46,829 nt of DNA, from contig JAESRG010000017.1 in the NCBI GenBank assembly GCA_016764785.1, positions 1 through 46,829 on the forward strand. Direction: 5' to 3'. The translations under genes were made by a program, and so were the position numbers. Positions 25,550-35,564 of this stretch are shown here, piece by piece. The stretch's first letter is position 1. The number at the start of each line of letters is the position of its first letter. The DNA is from Paracoccaceae bacterium (lineage in GTDB: Bacteria > Pseudomonadota > Alphaproteobacteria > Rhodobacterales > Rhodobacteraceae). Under the pieces are notes generated by a model, which worked only from the letters and a program-made list of their open reading frames with translations, did no database searches and was not told where the DNA came from.

Positions 25550-26362
25550 TTAGCGCGGTGCTTTTTCGCGCAAATCGTTCAAAAACCTCTCGCAAATCTG
25601 GATAAGCCGTTCTGCTTTTGCGGTCTGGCCCAGAATTTGTCTGTCGTCCCAGTCTTCCCCGCAAACTGCCTCTTTGGTGCCACCAGCTTGCCAAGGTGTC
25701 ATCTTGTCAGCAATAAATCTGGGGTCGATCATCAAATCAGGTGGAATCAATCCTTTTTTCTGGGCGATGGCAGCCTGCACCATTTGCACTTGCACTTTGC
25801 GCATGATGTTGTCCGATCCACCAAATATTTCCATAAACTGTTCTGGATTTGGATTGGATTTGATCTTTTTGATACCCGCATAGGCATTCGCTACTGTGGT
25901 CGACAATGATTTATACATCATTTTAGTGACCTTCGCCATGCCGGACAACGTATTGTCCATGGCAATCTTGCGACTGTCTAGAAACTGGTCATACAGCTGA
26001 TCCAAATGGTCCAGCCGGTCCGCCAGGAAATCAAGCGATTTGGTGTAGGTTGTACGCTGGTTGCGATCTGCCTCCTCGTCTTTCATTTTTCCTTTGGCAA
26101 ATTTGATATACGCTTTGACGGTTGAATCCAGTTCACGGCCAAATTTTTCACCTGCGGCAATTAGCTTTGCGCGCTTGCGCAGGTCGTTCTCGGTTTCGAT
26201 CGCAGCGCAATATTTATCAGCCTTTTTGAAACATGCGTCGATGCCTGAATGCCCCAAAGTGCTCGAAACAAAGCCCTTGGGTTTTGGTTTCTTTTCACCG
26301 GTGATCTTATGGAAATCAACTTTTGCTTTTTTCCAGCGTGCGGAAAGTTCTGGTCCTGGCAT
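25550..26362 (-). CDS. Unrecognised helical basic protein
   Basis: A 270-residue soluble, Lys-rich and largely helical protein that I cannot assign. Visible segments are SARWKKAKVDFHKITGEKKP at the N-terminus, a helical middle (FLADRLDHLDQLYDQFLDSR) and a C-terminal IQICERFLNDLREKAPR. There is no signal or membrane helix. It follows clpV by 18 bases with a clear AAGGAG site and precedes the Lys-rich 324-residue gene. The two share general character (Lys-rich, helical) but no obvious sequence identity, so they may be partners rather than duplicates. Confidence 0.85.
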   Translation of the reverse strand: MPGPELSARWKKAKVDFHKITGEKKPKPKGFVSSTLGHSGIDACFKKADKYCAAIETENDLRKRAKLIAAGEKFGRELDSTVKAYIKFAKGKMKDEEADRNQRTTYTKSLDFLADRLDHLDQLYDQFLDSRKIAMDNTLSGMAKVTKMMYKSLSTTVANAYAGIKKIKSNPNPEQFMEIFGGSDNIMRKVQVQMVQAAIAQKKGLIPPDLMIDPRFIADKMTPWQAGGTKEAVCGEDWDDRQILGQTAKAERLIQICERFLNDLREKAPR

Positions 26363-26380
26363 TTCTTTGCTCCTTACAAT

Positions 26381-29080
26381 CTATTCGAAACTATAAGTAA
26401 ATTCACCGTCTTCAACGCTTACATTCACCGCGTTGACCTCTTTACCCTCCATCATCCGGCGCAAAAATTCGCCCGAGACAGCCGGCAACATGGAATTGGT
26501 CAGAATCGCATCAATCATACGCCCGCCGCTTTCCAGTTCCTGACAACGATCAACAATGGTTTGCACCACCGCATCATCGTAATTGAACGGCACACCGTGG
26601 GTTTCCTGAATGCGTTTCACGATACGGTTCAGTTGCAGCACAGTGATTTTGCCAATCATATCTGGGCTAAGCGGGAAATACGGAATCGTAACGATCCGCC
26701 CCAGCAGCGCCGCCGGGAAAACCTTTAGCAACGGGTCGCGCATGGCTTTGGCAATACCGTCTGGTTCTGGCATCAGGTCAGGATCTGCACACATATCCAT
26801 GATCAGTTCCGACCCAACATTCGAGGTTAGCAAGATTAGCGTGTTTTTGAAATCAATCACGCGGCCTTCGCCGTCTTCCATGACGCCTTTGTCAAACACC
26901 TGAAAGAAAATCTCGTGTACGTCAGGGTGGGCCTTTTCGACCTCGTCCAGCAGCACAACCGAGTACGGTTTACGCCGTACCGCTTCGGTTAACACGCCGC
27001 CTTCGCCATACCCGATATATCCCGGAGGCGCGCCTTTCAGGCTGCTGACTGTGTGCGCTTCTTGATACTCAGACATGTTGATGGTGATGATATTTTGCTC
27101 ACCGCCATACAACGCCTCAGCCAGTGCCAGTGCCGTTTCGGTTTTACCTACTCCGGATGGTCCTGCCAGCATAAATACGCCGATGGGTTTGTTGGGGTTA
27201 TCCAAGCCAGCCCGCGCGGTTTGCACCCGTTTGGCAATCATTTCCATCGCATGATCTTGGCCGATCACCCGTTTGCTTAACTGTTCAGCCAGGTTCAAAA
27301 CCGTCGAAATTTCGTCTTTCATCATTTTGCCAACCGGAATACCGGTCCAGTCGCCAACCACCGAGGCAATCGCCTGTTCGTCCACAATTGGCAAAATCAA
27401 CGCAGATTCGCCTTGCAGCGCCTCAAGTTCAGCCTGTTTACCCTTTAATGTTTCCAGCAGTTCATGACGTTGTTCTTCGGTCAATTCAGCGCCTTTTGGC
27501 GCTTCTTCAGCCTCGTCAGTATCAACTTCGCCCCCCTCGGCACGTAGTTTTGAGCGCAGATCAAGGATTTCATCAACAACCGTTTTTTCGGCTTTCCAAC
27601 GTGCGGTCAGGCCATCGAGTTGCACTTTAGCCTCGGCCATTTCGCCCTCAACCCGAGTGCGGCGTTCAGCACCATCATAACCCGCGGTTTCATCGCGCCC
27701 AATGATACCCAGTTCAGTTTTCAATGCCGCAATCCGACGTTGGCAGTCGTCCACCTCAGCCGGAACAGCGTGTTGGCTAATCGCCACCCGCGCACAGGCG
27801 GTATCAATCAGGCTGACCGATTTATCCGGTAATTGTCGCGCCGGAATGTACCGAGCTGACAGGCGCACCGCCGCCTCGATGCCCTCGTCCAGCACTTGCA
27901 CTTTGTGGTGTTTTTCCAACATGCCGGTAATACCGCGCATCATCAAAATAGCTTTTTTCTCGTCGGGTTCGTCCACCACGATACGTTGAAAACGTCGCGA
28001 CAGGGCTGCGTCTTTCTCAATATATTTCTTATATTCGGCCCAAGTGGTCGCGCCGATTGTACGCAATGTGCCCCGCGCAAGTGCCGGTTTCATCAGGTTA
28101 GCCGCATCACCAGTGCCCGCTGCGCCGCCTGCCCCCACCAAGGTGTGGGTCTCGTCAATAAACAGAATGATCGGCACTTCAGACGATTGAACTTCTTCAA
28201 TCACCTGTTTTAGCCGGTTTTCAAACTCGCCCTTCATTGATGCGCCCGCTTGCAAAAGTCCCATATCCAGCTCAAGCAATTTTGCACCCTGAAGTGCTGG
28301 CGGAACGTCGCCGCGTGCCAGACGCAAGGCGAATCCCTCAACCACGGCGGTTTTACCGACGCCAGCCTCTCCGGTCAGGATCGGGTTATTTTGCCGACGG
28401 CGCATCAGCACGTCAACGATTTGGCGAATTTCATCATCGCGCCCAACGATCGCGTCGATCTCGCCATTGCGGGCCTTTTCGGTCATGTCGGTGCAATAGG
28501 CCTCCAATGCTTCGCCAGCGCCCATTTGGGCCGGGGCCATAGCATCAGATGCTTCGCCCGGAACCGCGCCGCCGCCAACACCGTCTTGCGGGGCAAGCCC
28601 GTCTTCGGGCGAACCACTGCAAATATCATAAAGATCATCGGCCAACTCATCGGCTTTGATCTTGCGGAATTCAGTTGAAATGCCGGTCAAAACATGAACC
28701 AGGCTCTTGGTTTTCACCATGCCCAATATCAGATGTCCGGTACGAATTTGCGGAGACTTGTGCATCAGCGACGCATAAACCCACGCCCGTTCAACGGTGT
28801 CTTCAAGATGCTGCGATAGGTCGGAAATCGAACTTGCGCCGCGTGGCAACGCGTCCAGCGCGTCAGTGAAATCTTTGGCCACCCGCCCCGCGTCCAGATC
28901 AAAATGTTGAATAATACGGTGGAGGTCACTGTCTTGACCCTGCAAAATCTGGTGCAACCAATGCACGATTTCCACATACGGGTTGCCGCGCATTTTGCAA
29001 AAAACGGTGGCCCCTTCGATGCCCTTGTATCCAAGTTTATTGAGCTTGCCAAATAGGGCTACGCGACTGATCTCACTCAT
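26381..29080 (-). CDS. clpV: T6SS sheath-recycling ATPase ClpV (TssH)
   Basis: An 899-residue AAA+ disaggregase that threads and disassembles contracted sheath. It has a Clp N-domain (about 1-150), a first AAA module with Walker A GEAGVGKT (237-244) and [13 protein letters not shown], a short coiled-coil M domain, and a second AAA module with [16 protein letters not shown] (near 640) and [14 protein letters not shown] Gly/Ala-rich linker ([21 protein letters not shown], about 169-189) separates the N-domain. It follows tssG by 31 bases. Its substrates here would be both the normal sheath and the giant fusion protein. Confidence 0.96.
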   Translation of the reverse strand: MSEISRVALFGKLNKLGYKGIEGATVFCKMRGNPYVEIVHWLHQILQGQDSDLHRIIQHFDLDAGRVAKDFTDALDALPRGASSISDLSQHLEDTVERAWVYASLMHKSPQIRTGHLILGMVKTKSLVHVLTGISTEFRKIKADELADDLYDICSGSPEDGLAPQDGVGGGAVPGEASDAMAPAQMGAGEALEAYCTDMTEKARNGEIDAIVGRDDEIRQIVDVLMRRRQNNPILTGEAGVGKTAVVEGFALRLARGDVPPALQGAKLLELDMGLLQAGASMKGEFENRLKQVIEEVQSSEVPIILFIDETHTLVGAGGAAGTGDAANLMKPALARGTLRTIGATTWAEYKKYIEKDAALSRRFQRIVVDEPDEKKAILMMRGITGMLEKHHKVQVLDEGIEAAVRLSARYIPARQLPDKSVSLIDTACARVAISQHAVPAEVDDCQRRIAALKTELGIIGRDETAGYDGAERRTRVEGEMAEAKVQLDGLTARWKAEKTVVDEILDLRSKLRAEGGEVDTDEAEEAPKGAELTEEQRHELLETLKGKQAELEALQGESALILPIVDEQAIASVVGDWTGIPVGKMMKDEISTVLNLAEQLSKRVIGQDHAMEMIAKRVQTARAGLDNPNKPIGVFMLAGPSGVGKTETALALAEALYGGEQNIITINMSEYQEAHTVSSLKGAPPGYIGYGEGGVLTEAVRRKPYSVVLLDEVEKAHPDVHEIFFQVFDKGVMEDGEGRVIDFKNTLILLTSNVGSELIMDMCADPDLMPEPDGIAKAMRDPLLKVFPAALLGRIVTIPYFPLSPDMIGKITVLQLNRIVKRIQETHGVPFNYDDAVVQTIVDRCQELESGGRMIDAILTNSMLPAVSGEFLRRMMEGKEVNAVNVSVEDGEFTYSFE

Positions 29081-29111
29081 CTTTCATTCCTCCAAAAATT
29101 CTTTTTCTTAT

Positions 29112-30137
29112 TCAAACACAAATATGTAGGTCGTCCAAATCTTTTTCTTTTGGCGGCTCGCCCAACCATGTGGTCCACCCAAGTCCTTGAGCCTTTGACA
29201 ATGTGGTTTTTTCCGCTTCTCCGGCTTTCAAGACCAAATTAACGTCCCACATCATCGCGTCACCCATATAGTTCCGCACCAGCGCTTTCAGCCGCTCAAG
29301 GCTTTTGCCCCCCGGCAATAATCGCTTATATTCTTTCAAGCTGACCGGCCCGACCCGAAATGTGAATTTCGCCTGCCGCGTCCAGACTTTGGAGCCGATT
29401 GAGCAAGATCGGCCCAGCATTGCCTTTTTGTTCGGATCGCCCAGCTCCCATGTGTCTTTGGGGTCTAGCTCCAGCCATGTGCCCACAAAACTCTCCAGCG
29501 ATACTTCTGCCCCGAAAAATCCTGAAATCAGCGCCAACAGACCTTCCTCGTTCCGGGTTCCGTGGGCCAACCGCCCCGCATAGCGTAGTTTAGCAAGGTC
29601 AGGCATTTCATCGCGATTCGCCATCGCATCACCGTGCAAACCCGCAAGGGCAGCGACTTTCTGACCAAACAGGTCAACCTCGCCACGTCGATCAAACGAC
29701 GATGTCGGCTCGCCCGAGGCATATGCCCGATACATCAGGCTCAACATCCGGTGATGAAACATGTCAGCAAAGGCCGCATAAGTGCCGTCACGATGCGATT
29801 TCAGCCGATTATAGGCATATTCGGTAATATGCAGCGGTAGCGGACCATTTGGCCCAAACAACCCGAAAAACAGTTGCGAAAATTCGCCGGGCTTTCCGGT
29901 GTTTTCATCAGCCGCGGAAAATTTTGTGACCGTGGAGGTCGCAAAAGCCAAATCAACCTGCTGTTTCAGACGAATTGGGTCTTGGCTGGGACGACGCGAT
30001 TTCCCCAACCGCGGATTATCCGGATACGCGGCTTCGATCAAGCGCAAGGCCTGAAATACATGAAATTTTTCGGGATGGTCTAAAAGCGCATCAAAGCGAC
30101 TTAAATGACCCGCCTTGTTCCGCTTGTTGCTGGCCAC
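29112..30137 (-). CDS. tssG: T6SS baseplate protein TssG
   Basis: A 341-residue TssG (ImpH/VasB). The N-terminal FHVFQALRLIEAAYPDNPRLG motif, the FFGLFGPNGPLPLHITEYA motif and the later SCSIGSKVWTRQAKFTFRVGP are all family hallmarks. TssG forms the baseplate wedge with TssE and TssF2. Its start lies 37 bases inside the tssF gene, which indicates translational coupling. Length is usual. Confidence 0.95.
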   Translation of the reverse strand: MASNKRNKAGHLSRFDALLDHPEKFHVFQALRLIEAAYPDNPRLGKSRRPSQDPIRLKQQVDLAFATSTVTKFSAADENTGKPGEFSQLFFGLFGPNGPLPLHITEYAYNRLKSHRDGTYAAFADMFHHRMLSLMYRAYASGEPTSSFDRRGEVDLFGQKVAALAGLHGDAMANRDEMPDLAKLRYAGRLAHGTRNEEGLLALISGFFGAEVSLESFVGTWLELDPKDTWELGDPNKKAMLGRSCSIGSKVWTRQAKFTFRVGPVSLKEYKRLLPGGKSLERLKALVRNYMGDAMMWDVNLVLKAGEAEKTTLSKAQGLGWTTWLGEPPKEKDLDDLHICV

Positions 30138-31987
30138 CTTGCAATTTCTCCCCTGTCAGGACTGTGAATAACCGTTTCTGTGAAACTATTTACCGAAACA
30201 TACTTTGCAAAAAATCTTTGTAGCACCGCGCCCAAAACATAAACGCCCGTGCCCTCGTAAAAACTTTCGTCGAACTCGACGTTAACTTCCAGCCCACGCA
30301 CCGCCGTAGATAATATCTCGTCAGCCATGCGCCGCACAATTGGCCTGGTCCAGACCTTGGTGATGCCCTCAAGCTGCTTGGCGAGGGTTTTGTCGCCCAG
30401 CGGGCCGTAAATTCCTAACAGTTCCCGCAACGCCGCCGCCGGTTCGCCGCGGTCCGTGTCAGAAATCGACAGGTAATTCAGGCTAAGATGTGAAATCAAC
30501 CGCCACGCGCTGTCACCCTCAATCGCCAGACTGGCCCGCGGCCGCGTGATCGGCGTGAGCGCATTCACAGATTTAACCGGCCCGCCATCGGGAAGGTCAA
30601 AATCAGTATCACCGGTGCCAATCGGCAGCAACATCGGCAGGTCACGGTTAGTGCAAGTTGCCTGCACTGACAGTTGCTCAACATCGCCGCGATAGGGTGC
30701 TTGCACCTGATCCACCAAGTTTACAAACACATCTGCGCCTAAATAGGACGTCCGCGTGCCTTTGATTCGTTGACGTTCCGAGCGTTGATGCATACGTCGA
30801 CGAAGGGAATAATAGGCCGTGTAGGCCTCTCCGGCGGCAGTGAAATCATTCGATGAATAGAACGCCTCAAAATCCACATCATCTTGACCTTCACCACTGA
30901 TACCGCGCACTTTTTTGATCTCGTAAATCTCATAGTCCAGCGGCGCGGTACGGTCAGGCACGATGTGATAATCAACGTCTCGACCCGAGACATGGACGCG
31001 ATCACAGCGTTTTTCAAACAAGTTGATGGCGGGCGAGGCAAACAATTCAAACGCTTCGGGATTAATCACCGGTTTCAGTTCTGGCACTGATTGCGAGAGC
31101 AGAATAAAGATGTCGACTGTCTTTTCGTCGCCTGCCCGCTGAAAAATGGGCTTCAATCCACCAAGTTTGCTAAAGAAAAATCGATTCGGCAGCGCGTAAT
31201 ATTCCTGCAACAGCCGATACCCGTCAAAGCTTTGACCAGGAAACGGCAACAGCGCTTGTTCAGGGTCATAGCCAACTGCCTCAACCGTGTTATAACGGTT
31301 CTCGTAAACCCATGCGGCCCGTCGGTTGGTCGACTTACCGGCAACCGACATGCTGTCATTTACAATATGTTCGTACAGGCGCCACGGCTCCCAGCCGACG
31401 CCAGTCATATACAGGGTCAGGTCTTCAATGGGCAATTTGCTTAGCGGAACCTCGCCCGTCGCCTTGATCCGCAGCCTTATCGCCGCGCGAACCTTACGGT
31501 TTTCACCAACCCCTGCGGCCACGACCTCGCCGCGTCCATCCAGATATTCAGCCTCGACAATCTCAATCGGCCATAACGTTACATCGTGGGCAGTGCGAAA
31601 TCGGCACGACGTCGTATCCCCGTCCCGAAGCGGGCTGCGCAACGGTGTGCCGCGTTTTAACAAAAATCCTTCATCCATACCGCCCTGCGCCGCATCAGGC
31701 ATAAATTGCGCGATAAACATGCTGGGGGTCGGGGCCAAATAGTGCGGATAGATAATTTCCAGCAAATGCTGGGTCAACACCGGATATTGCAGGTCCAGTT
31801 CCAACTGCACCCGCGCCGCCATAAAGGCAAAGCCTTCCATCATCCGTTCAACATATGGGTCTTTGATTTCCACCCCGTCCATGCCGAGCCGAGAGGCAAT
31901 CTTAGGATAGGCTTCTGCAAATTCCTCGCCCATCTCGCGCATAAACGCCAGTTCTTCTTCGTATTTCTTGAGTATGCGCGTGTCCAT
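30101..31987 (-). CDS. tssF: T6SS baseplate protein TssF
   Basis: A 628-residue TssF (ImpG/VasA). The typical start MDTRILKKYEEELAFMREMG is followed by FAEAYPKIASRLGM, DPYVERMMEGFAFMAARVQ and YPVLTQHLLEIIYPHYLAP. The rest of the protein matches family length. It is the main wedge protein of the baseplate. It starts 10 bases after the tssE stop and overlaps tssG at its 3' end. Confidence 0.96.
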   Translation of the reverse strand: MDTRILKKYEEELAFMREMGEEFAEAYPKIASRLGMDGVEIKDPYVERMMEGFAFMAARVQLELDLQYPVLTQHLLEIIYPHYLAPTPSMFIAQFMPDAAQGGMDEGFLLKRGTPLRSPLRDGDTTSCRFRTAHDVTLWPIEIVEAEYLDGRGEVVAAGVGENRKVRAAIRLRIKATGEVPLSKLPIEDLTLYMTGVGWEPWRLYEHIVNDSMSVAGKSTNRRAAWVYENRYNTVEAVGYDPEQALLPFPGQSFDGYRLLQEYYALPNRFFFSKLGGLKPIFQRAGDEKTVDIFILLSQSVPELKPVINPEAFELFASPAINLFEKRCDRVHVSGRDVDYHIVPDRTAPLDYEIYEIKKVRGISGEGQDDVDFEAFYSSNDFTAAGEAYTAYYSLRRRMHQRSERQRIKGTRTSYLGADVFVNLVDQVQAPYRGDVEQLSVQATCTNRDLPMLLPIGTGDTDFDLPDGGPVKSVNALTPITRPRASLAIEGDSAWRLISHLSLNYLSISDTDRGEPAAALRELLGIYGPLGDKTLAKQLEGITKVWTRPIVRRMADEILSTAVRGLEVNVEFDESFYEGTGVYVLGAVLQRFFAKYVSVNSFTETVIHSPDRGEIARWPATSGTRRVI

Positions 31988-31997
31988 TCAGCCGCCC

Positions 31998-32492
31998 CTA
32001 TGCTTTCACGACGGTCATTTCGCCCGATGCTACGCTTAGCTCCGACCGCATGTATATTTCCATAGGCACAGGTTGCGCCCACAGGTCCGCCTGAATATTA
32101 AACACAATTTTTGATCGAGACGTGCCTTCAAGATTGGTCAACTTTACTGACAGGCTACCTGCAACAATTCGGGGTTCAAACGCCGTTATCGCTTTTTCCA
32201 AAAGCCGCTCTAGTTCGTGCGGGCGAGCCTCAGTTGATCGTTTTCCTGAAATATCAACGATTCCGAAATTAATTGTTGATTCCGAGGCATACGGAAATTC
32301 TTCGGGGTCCATGTCAACCGACTGATTGACGGTGTTCAACAGCCAGCCAAGATCACGCAACACAATCTCGCGCAACCGACGCATGTCGATCACCTTTTCA
32401 CGGGCGGTTTCTTTCAATTCAGTTGGTTTATCATCGGTTAACCGATCCAACAGCGATGGTTGCAATCGCTCGGTTATTCCTGGATCAGCCAT
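31998..32492 (-). CDS. tssE: T6SS baseplate protein TssE (gp25-like)
   Basis: A 164-residue gp25/lysozyme-like baseplate protein. I choose the ATG at 32492 (MADPGITERL), which overlaps the tagJ stop by 8 bases, instead of 32528, because the extra 12 residues look non-native. Motifs: QPSLLDRLTDD, LREIVLRDLGWLLNTVNQS, SINFGI-like STINFGIVDISGK and FEPRIVAGSLSVKL. TssE nucleates sheath polymerisation. It is followed by tssF after 10 bases. Confidence 0.93.
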   Translation of the reverse strand: MADPGITERLQPSLLDRLTDDKPTELKETAREKVIDMRRLREIVLRDLGWLLNTVNQSVDMDPEEFPYASESTINFGIVDISGKRSTEARPHELERLLEKAITAFEPRIVAGSLSVKLTNLEGTSRSKIVFNIQADLWAQPVPMEIYMRSELSVASGEMTVVKA

Positions 32493-33342
32493 TGGTGCTT
32501 TCTGCACTATCTTCATCTTCGTCAACAATAGGGTCGTCGATTTGCATTTCAGTGTCGAAAATAATCTCGCGAATATCCATCAATGGCAAATCGCCCGCAT
32601 CAGTTGCAAATAGCCGCTGCCCGCTGCCAATGAATGTCTCGTCGCCCAGATCATTCCATTCGGTGATTTTTGCCAGCTTGACCTGATCGTTATCCGATGC
32701 CGGTGCGCCGGGATAGCGGGTCGGAATAAACCCGACAACCTCACCACCATTTATCCAAGTGATCTGCACTGGTGTCCACACGTTGTCACGCAGATCCACT
32801 GGTTCTTCCATTTTCAGTTTCTTAATGCTGGAAAACGGTACCCAGTAATAATTACCGTTCACAACCACTTCAAGGATCGGCCCAAGGCGCATGTCCGCGT
32901 CGGCGATCCACTCAAATTTTTCACCATCCGCCGTGCCCGAGGATGTTGGTGCTTTGTCAAAAGCCGCTTCCCGCAACTTGGCGGCGGTGGCGGTATCGCC
33001 ACGGCTCAAGGGCTCCAACGCCTGAATAAGTCCGGCGACCCATGCTTCGGGTTCGCCAAAAATCATTGGGGTTTTTTCGGCAATAAATACTTTTTCCCGT
33101 ACCAACTCACAAATAATCGCCTCACGATAACTTTGCACCATTGGTAGGGTGATCGGGTCCATTTCCCCGATAACTTTCAACTGGGTCACTGCACGCTTCC
33201 ATTCGCCAAGCACACAAAACAATTGAAAGAGGAAAATGCGGTGTTTCGTATTGGACGGGTCTTTGCGCACATTGGCCGTCAACGCGTCCAGCGTTTCTGC
33301 CAAATTGCCTGTTTTAATAATTTCTTCAGCAGACATGCTCAC
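32485..33342 (-). CDS. tagJ: T6SS accessory protein TagJ (ImpE/SciE)
   Basis: A 285-residue ImpE-family protein. It starts with a TPR-like helical part (LAETLDALTANVRKDPSN; RIFLFQLFCVLGEWKRAVTQ) and continues with FEWIADADMRLGPILEVVVN and YYWVPFSSIKKLKMEEP. In other systems TagJ binds the TssB N-terminus and modulates ClpV-sheath interaction. That is relevant here because the same TssB N-terminus occurs in two proteins. It follows hcp by 104 bases containing a strong hairpin. Confidence 0.92.
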   Translation of the reverse strand: MSMSAEEIIKTGNLAETLDALTANVRKDPSNTKHRIFLFQLFCVLGEWKRAVTQLKVIGEMDPITLPMVQSYREAIICELVREKVFIAEKTPMIFGEPEAWVAGLIQALEPLSRGDTATAAKLREAAFDKAPTSSGTADGEKFEWIADADMRLGPILEVVVNGNYYWVPFSSIKKLKMEEPVDLRDNVWTPVQITWINGGEVVGFIPTRYPGAPASDNDQVKLAKITEWNDLGDETFIGSGQRLFATDAGDLPLMDIREIIFDTEMQIDDPIVDEDEDSAESTNG

Positions 33343-33358
33343 CCTTCCCGATTACAAA

Positions 33359-33391
33359 GAACACGCCCGATACAACGCACCGGGCGGGTTC
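33359..33391 (-). terminator. Strong hairpin downstream of hcp
   Basis: Arms 33359-33369 and 33381-33391 pair at 10 of 11 positions around an 11-base loop. On the transcript it reads GAACCCGCCCG, loop, CGGGCGTGTTC and then TTTG. It lies between the hcp stop and the tagJ ribosome site. The short U run suggests partial termination or 3'-end protection of an abundant hcp message, not a complete stop. Confidence 0.6.
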
Positions 33392-33446
33392 AATTCTGGA
33401 TCGCGATGCGGCAGGCCAAACGACCAGCCACATCTTAAAAGTCGGA

Positions 33447-33986
33447 TCAAGTAACGGCGTATTGTGCCGTATTTTTGATGCGGCTCCATTCGGCGCTTTT
33501 CTTGTTGGCGCTGTCCATGGACCCGTCTGCTTTTTGTGGAATATATTCGATTTTGGTCGCACCGTACTGGAAGGTAACGCTTTCTTCGCAGATATCGTCA
33601 CCGTCAGAACCGCTCCATTCGATGTCTTGAACCATCAAATGCTTGAAGTAGAACTTCATGAACGTAGAGCCCGACGATTCTGTCGACCCGCCAGAACGGC
33701 GAAGCTCAACGATTGCTTCCTCAAAGTGGCGGCCAACAGTCAGCATCTGAAACAGACCAGGCGAGCCCGCGTCGGTTTTCTTGGTAATGCTGAATTCCTT
33801 GAAGGTCGCTTTACCGGCGCCACCGCCACCGCTTGAAGACCCGATGTTGATGTTGTTTTCTGCGCCAATGGTGAAACTAATCAGTTCAAAGGCTTTTTTG
33901 TCCTTGAATACCTGATCCTGAGTTTCGCCAGGAACTTTTGATTGGTCAGCTGCAGCTGTAAAATAGAAAAATGCATCAAATGCCAT
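33447..33986 (-). CDS. hcp: T6SS tube protein Hcp (TssD)
   Basis: A 179-residue Hcp. The start MAFDAFFYF is followed by IPGE-like KVPGETQDQ, FTIGAENNINIGSSSGGGGAGKATFKEF in pieces, and FMKFYFKHLMVQDIEWSGS. It stacks as hexamers to form the inner tube that is expelled. The length is a little above the usual 160-170. It lies between tssC and tagJ with spacers of 84 and 104 bases that each contain a hairpin; most other genes in the series are much more tightly packed, which suggests separate control of its mRNA. Confidence 0.95.
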   Translation of the reverse strand: MAFDAFFYFTAAADQSKVPGETQDQVFKDKKAFELISFTIGAENNINIGSSSGGGGAGKATFKEFSITKKTDAGSPGLFQMLTVGRHFEEAIVELRRSGGSTESSGSTFMKFYFKHLMVQDIEWSGSDGDDICEESVTFQYGATKIEYIPQKADGSMDSANKKSAEWSRIKNTAQYAVT

Positions 33987-34038
33987 TATTTCATCTCCTA
34001 ATGATGTTTATGTTGTGGCTCGTATCTGAGTCGTGCCC

Positions 34039-34054
34039 CGGGGGGTGACCCCCG
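34039..34054 (-). other. GC-rich hairpin upstream of hcp
   Basis: In the 84-base tssC-hcp spacer CGGGGG and CCCCCG pair perfectly around a 4-base loop. There is no following U run, so it is more likely an mRNA processing or stabilising element at the hcp 5' end than a terminator. Confidence 0.5.
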
Positions 34055-34070
34055 TTGCGTTATTATACTA

Positions 34071-35564
34071 TCATTTCTTCTCAGAAGGCAGTTTTGATAC
34101 TAATCGTAACGAAACAGATAGCCCTTCAAGCTGATAGTGCGGGCGAAGGAAAAACTTCGAAGAGTAATAACCGGGGTTACCCTCGACCTCTTCGACGACC
34201 ACCTCAGCGGCAGCCAGCGGTTTTTGAGCCTTTACCTCTTCCGACGAAATGTCGGCGTTAAAGTCTACATAGTTGTTTATCCACTCCTGTAGCCAGTTCT
34301 GCATATCGTCACGTTCTTTGAAAGAACCGAGTTTATCTCTAACGATACACTTCAGATAGTGAGCGAAGCGGCAAGTTGCAAATAAATAAGGTAACCTTGC
34401 GCCAAGATTCGCGTTTGCGGTAGCGTCAGGGTCGTCATATTCAGCCGGTTTATGCAGCGACTGGGCGCCAATAAATGCAGCTAAATCAGAGTTTTTACGG
34501 TGTACAAGCGGCATCAGGCCGTTATTTGCAAGCTCTGATTCACGCCGGTCAGAAATCGCGATTTCTGTTGGGCATTTCATGTCCACACCACCGTCATCGG
34601 ACGGGAATGTGTGGGTTGGAAGCCCCTCAACGGCACCGCCGGACTCAACGCCGCGGATACGGGTACACCAGCCATATTGCTTAAATGACTTGGTGATATT
34701 CACCGCCATACCATAGGAAGCATTCACCCACGAATAGTGACCGCTATCTGCACCTTCGGTATCCTCCTCAAACGCGAATTCCTCTACAGGGTCGGTTTTT
34801 GCGCCATATGGATGACGCCCAAGGAAGCGCGGCATAGCCAACGCCAGATACTGACTGTCAGCGCTTTCACGCAGCGACCGCCAAGCAGCATATTCCGGGG
34901 TTGAGAAGATTTTGGTCAAATCCCGCGGATTGGCCAATTCGCTCCAGCTATCCATCTGCATCAGCGATGGCTCAGCGCCCGTCAGGAACGGCGCGTGGGC
35001 TGCTGCCGCAACCTTGGACATCTCACCCAGCAATTCCACGTCAGGCGGCGAGTGATCAAAGTGATAGTCACCCATGATGCAGCCAAACGGTTCACCACCG
35101 AACTGCCCATATTCTTCTTCATACAGTTTTTTGAAGATCGGCGACTGATCCCAAGCCGTACCCTTGAATTTCCGCAAAGTTTTCCCGAGGTCTTTTTTCG
35201 AGATATTCATCACCCGAATCTTCAGCTGCTCATCGGTTTCGGTGTTGTTCACCAGATAAGACAAGCCACGCCAAGCGCTTTCCAGCTTTTGGTATTCATC
35301 GTTGTGAATGATCAGGTTCACTTGCTCGGTCAGGGTCTTGTCGATCTCGGCAATGATGCCTTCGATGGTTTTCAACGCATCGTCAGATACCAGACTGGTA
35401 TTGGCAAGCGCCTGCTGGGCCAGCGTTTTTACCGCTTCTTCAACGGCAGTTTTTGCCGCATCCGACTTGGGCTTGAATTCTTTTTGCAACAGGTTTGCAA
35501 AATCATCATTTGCAAAAATAGATTCGGTGGCGCCAGCTTGGGCTTCGGTTTCTGCTTCAGCCAT
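34071..35564 (-). CDS. tssC: T6SS sheath large subunit TssC
   Basis: A 497-residue canonical TssC (VipB/ImpC). Motifs: YQKLESAWRGLSYLVNNTET, DYHFDHSPPDVELL, LALAMPRFLGRHPYGAKTDP, FAFEED, CRFAHYLKCIVRDKLGSF and the C-terminal HYQLEGLSVSLRLVSKLPS. With TssB it polymerises into the contractile sheath. Its start overlaps the tssB stop in a TAATG arrangement, so the two are translationally coupled. The TssC-like part of the giant fusion is clearly related but much more divergent. Confidence 0.96.
   Translation of the reverse strand: MAEAETEAQAGATESIFANDDFANLLQKEFKPKSDAAKTAVEEAVKTLAQQALANTSLVSDDALKTIEGIIAEIDKTLTEQVNLIIHNDEYQKLESAWRGLSYLVNNTETDEQLKIRVMNISKKDLGKTLRKFKGTAWDQSPIFKKLYEEEYGQFGGEPFGCIMGDYHFDHSPPDVELLGEMSKVAAAAHAPFLTGAEPSLMQMDSWSELANPRDLTKIFSTPEYAAWRSLRESADSQYLALAMPRFLGRHPYGAKTDPVEEFAFEEDTEGADSGHYSWVNASYGMAVNITKSFKQYGWCTRIRGVESGGAVEGLPTHTFPSDDGGVDMKCPTEIAISDRRESELANNGLMPLVHRKNSDLAAFIGAQSLHKPAEYDDPDATANANLGARLPYLFATCRFAHYLKCIVRDKLGSFKERDDMQNWLQEWINNYVDFNADISSEEVKAQKPLAAAEVVVEEVEGNPGYYSSKFFLRPHYQLEGLSVSLRLVSKLPSEKK

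Noticed and set aside
24525-26362. The two Lys-rich proteins as a duplicated gene pair
   Set aside because: They share composition and helicity but no continuous matching segment that I can see.
32493-32528. A longer tssE reading frame starting at 32528
   Set aside because: The 12 extra residues lie inside tagJ, look unlike TssE, and the internal ATG at 32492 gives the usual 8-base stop-start overlap.
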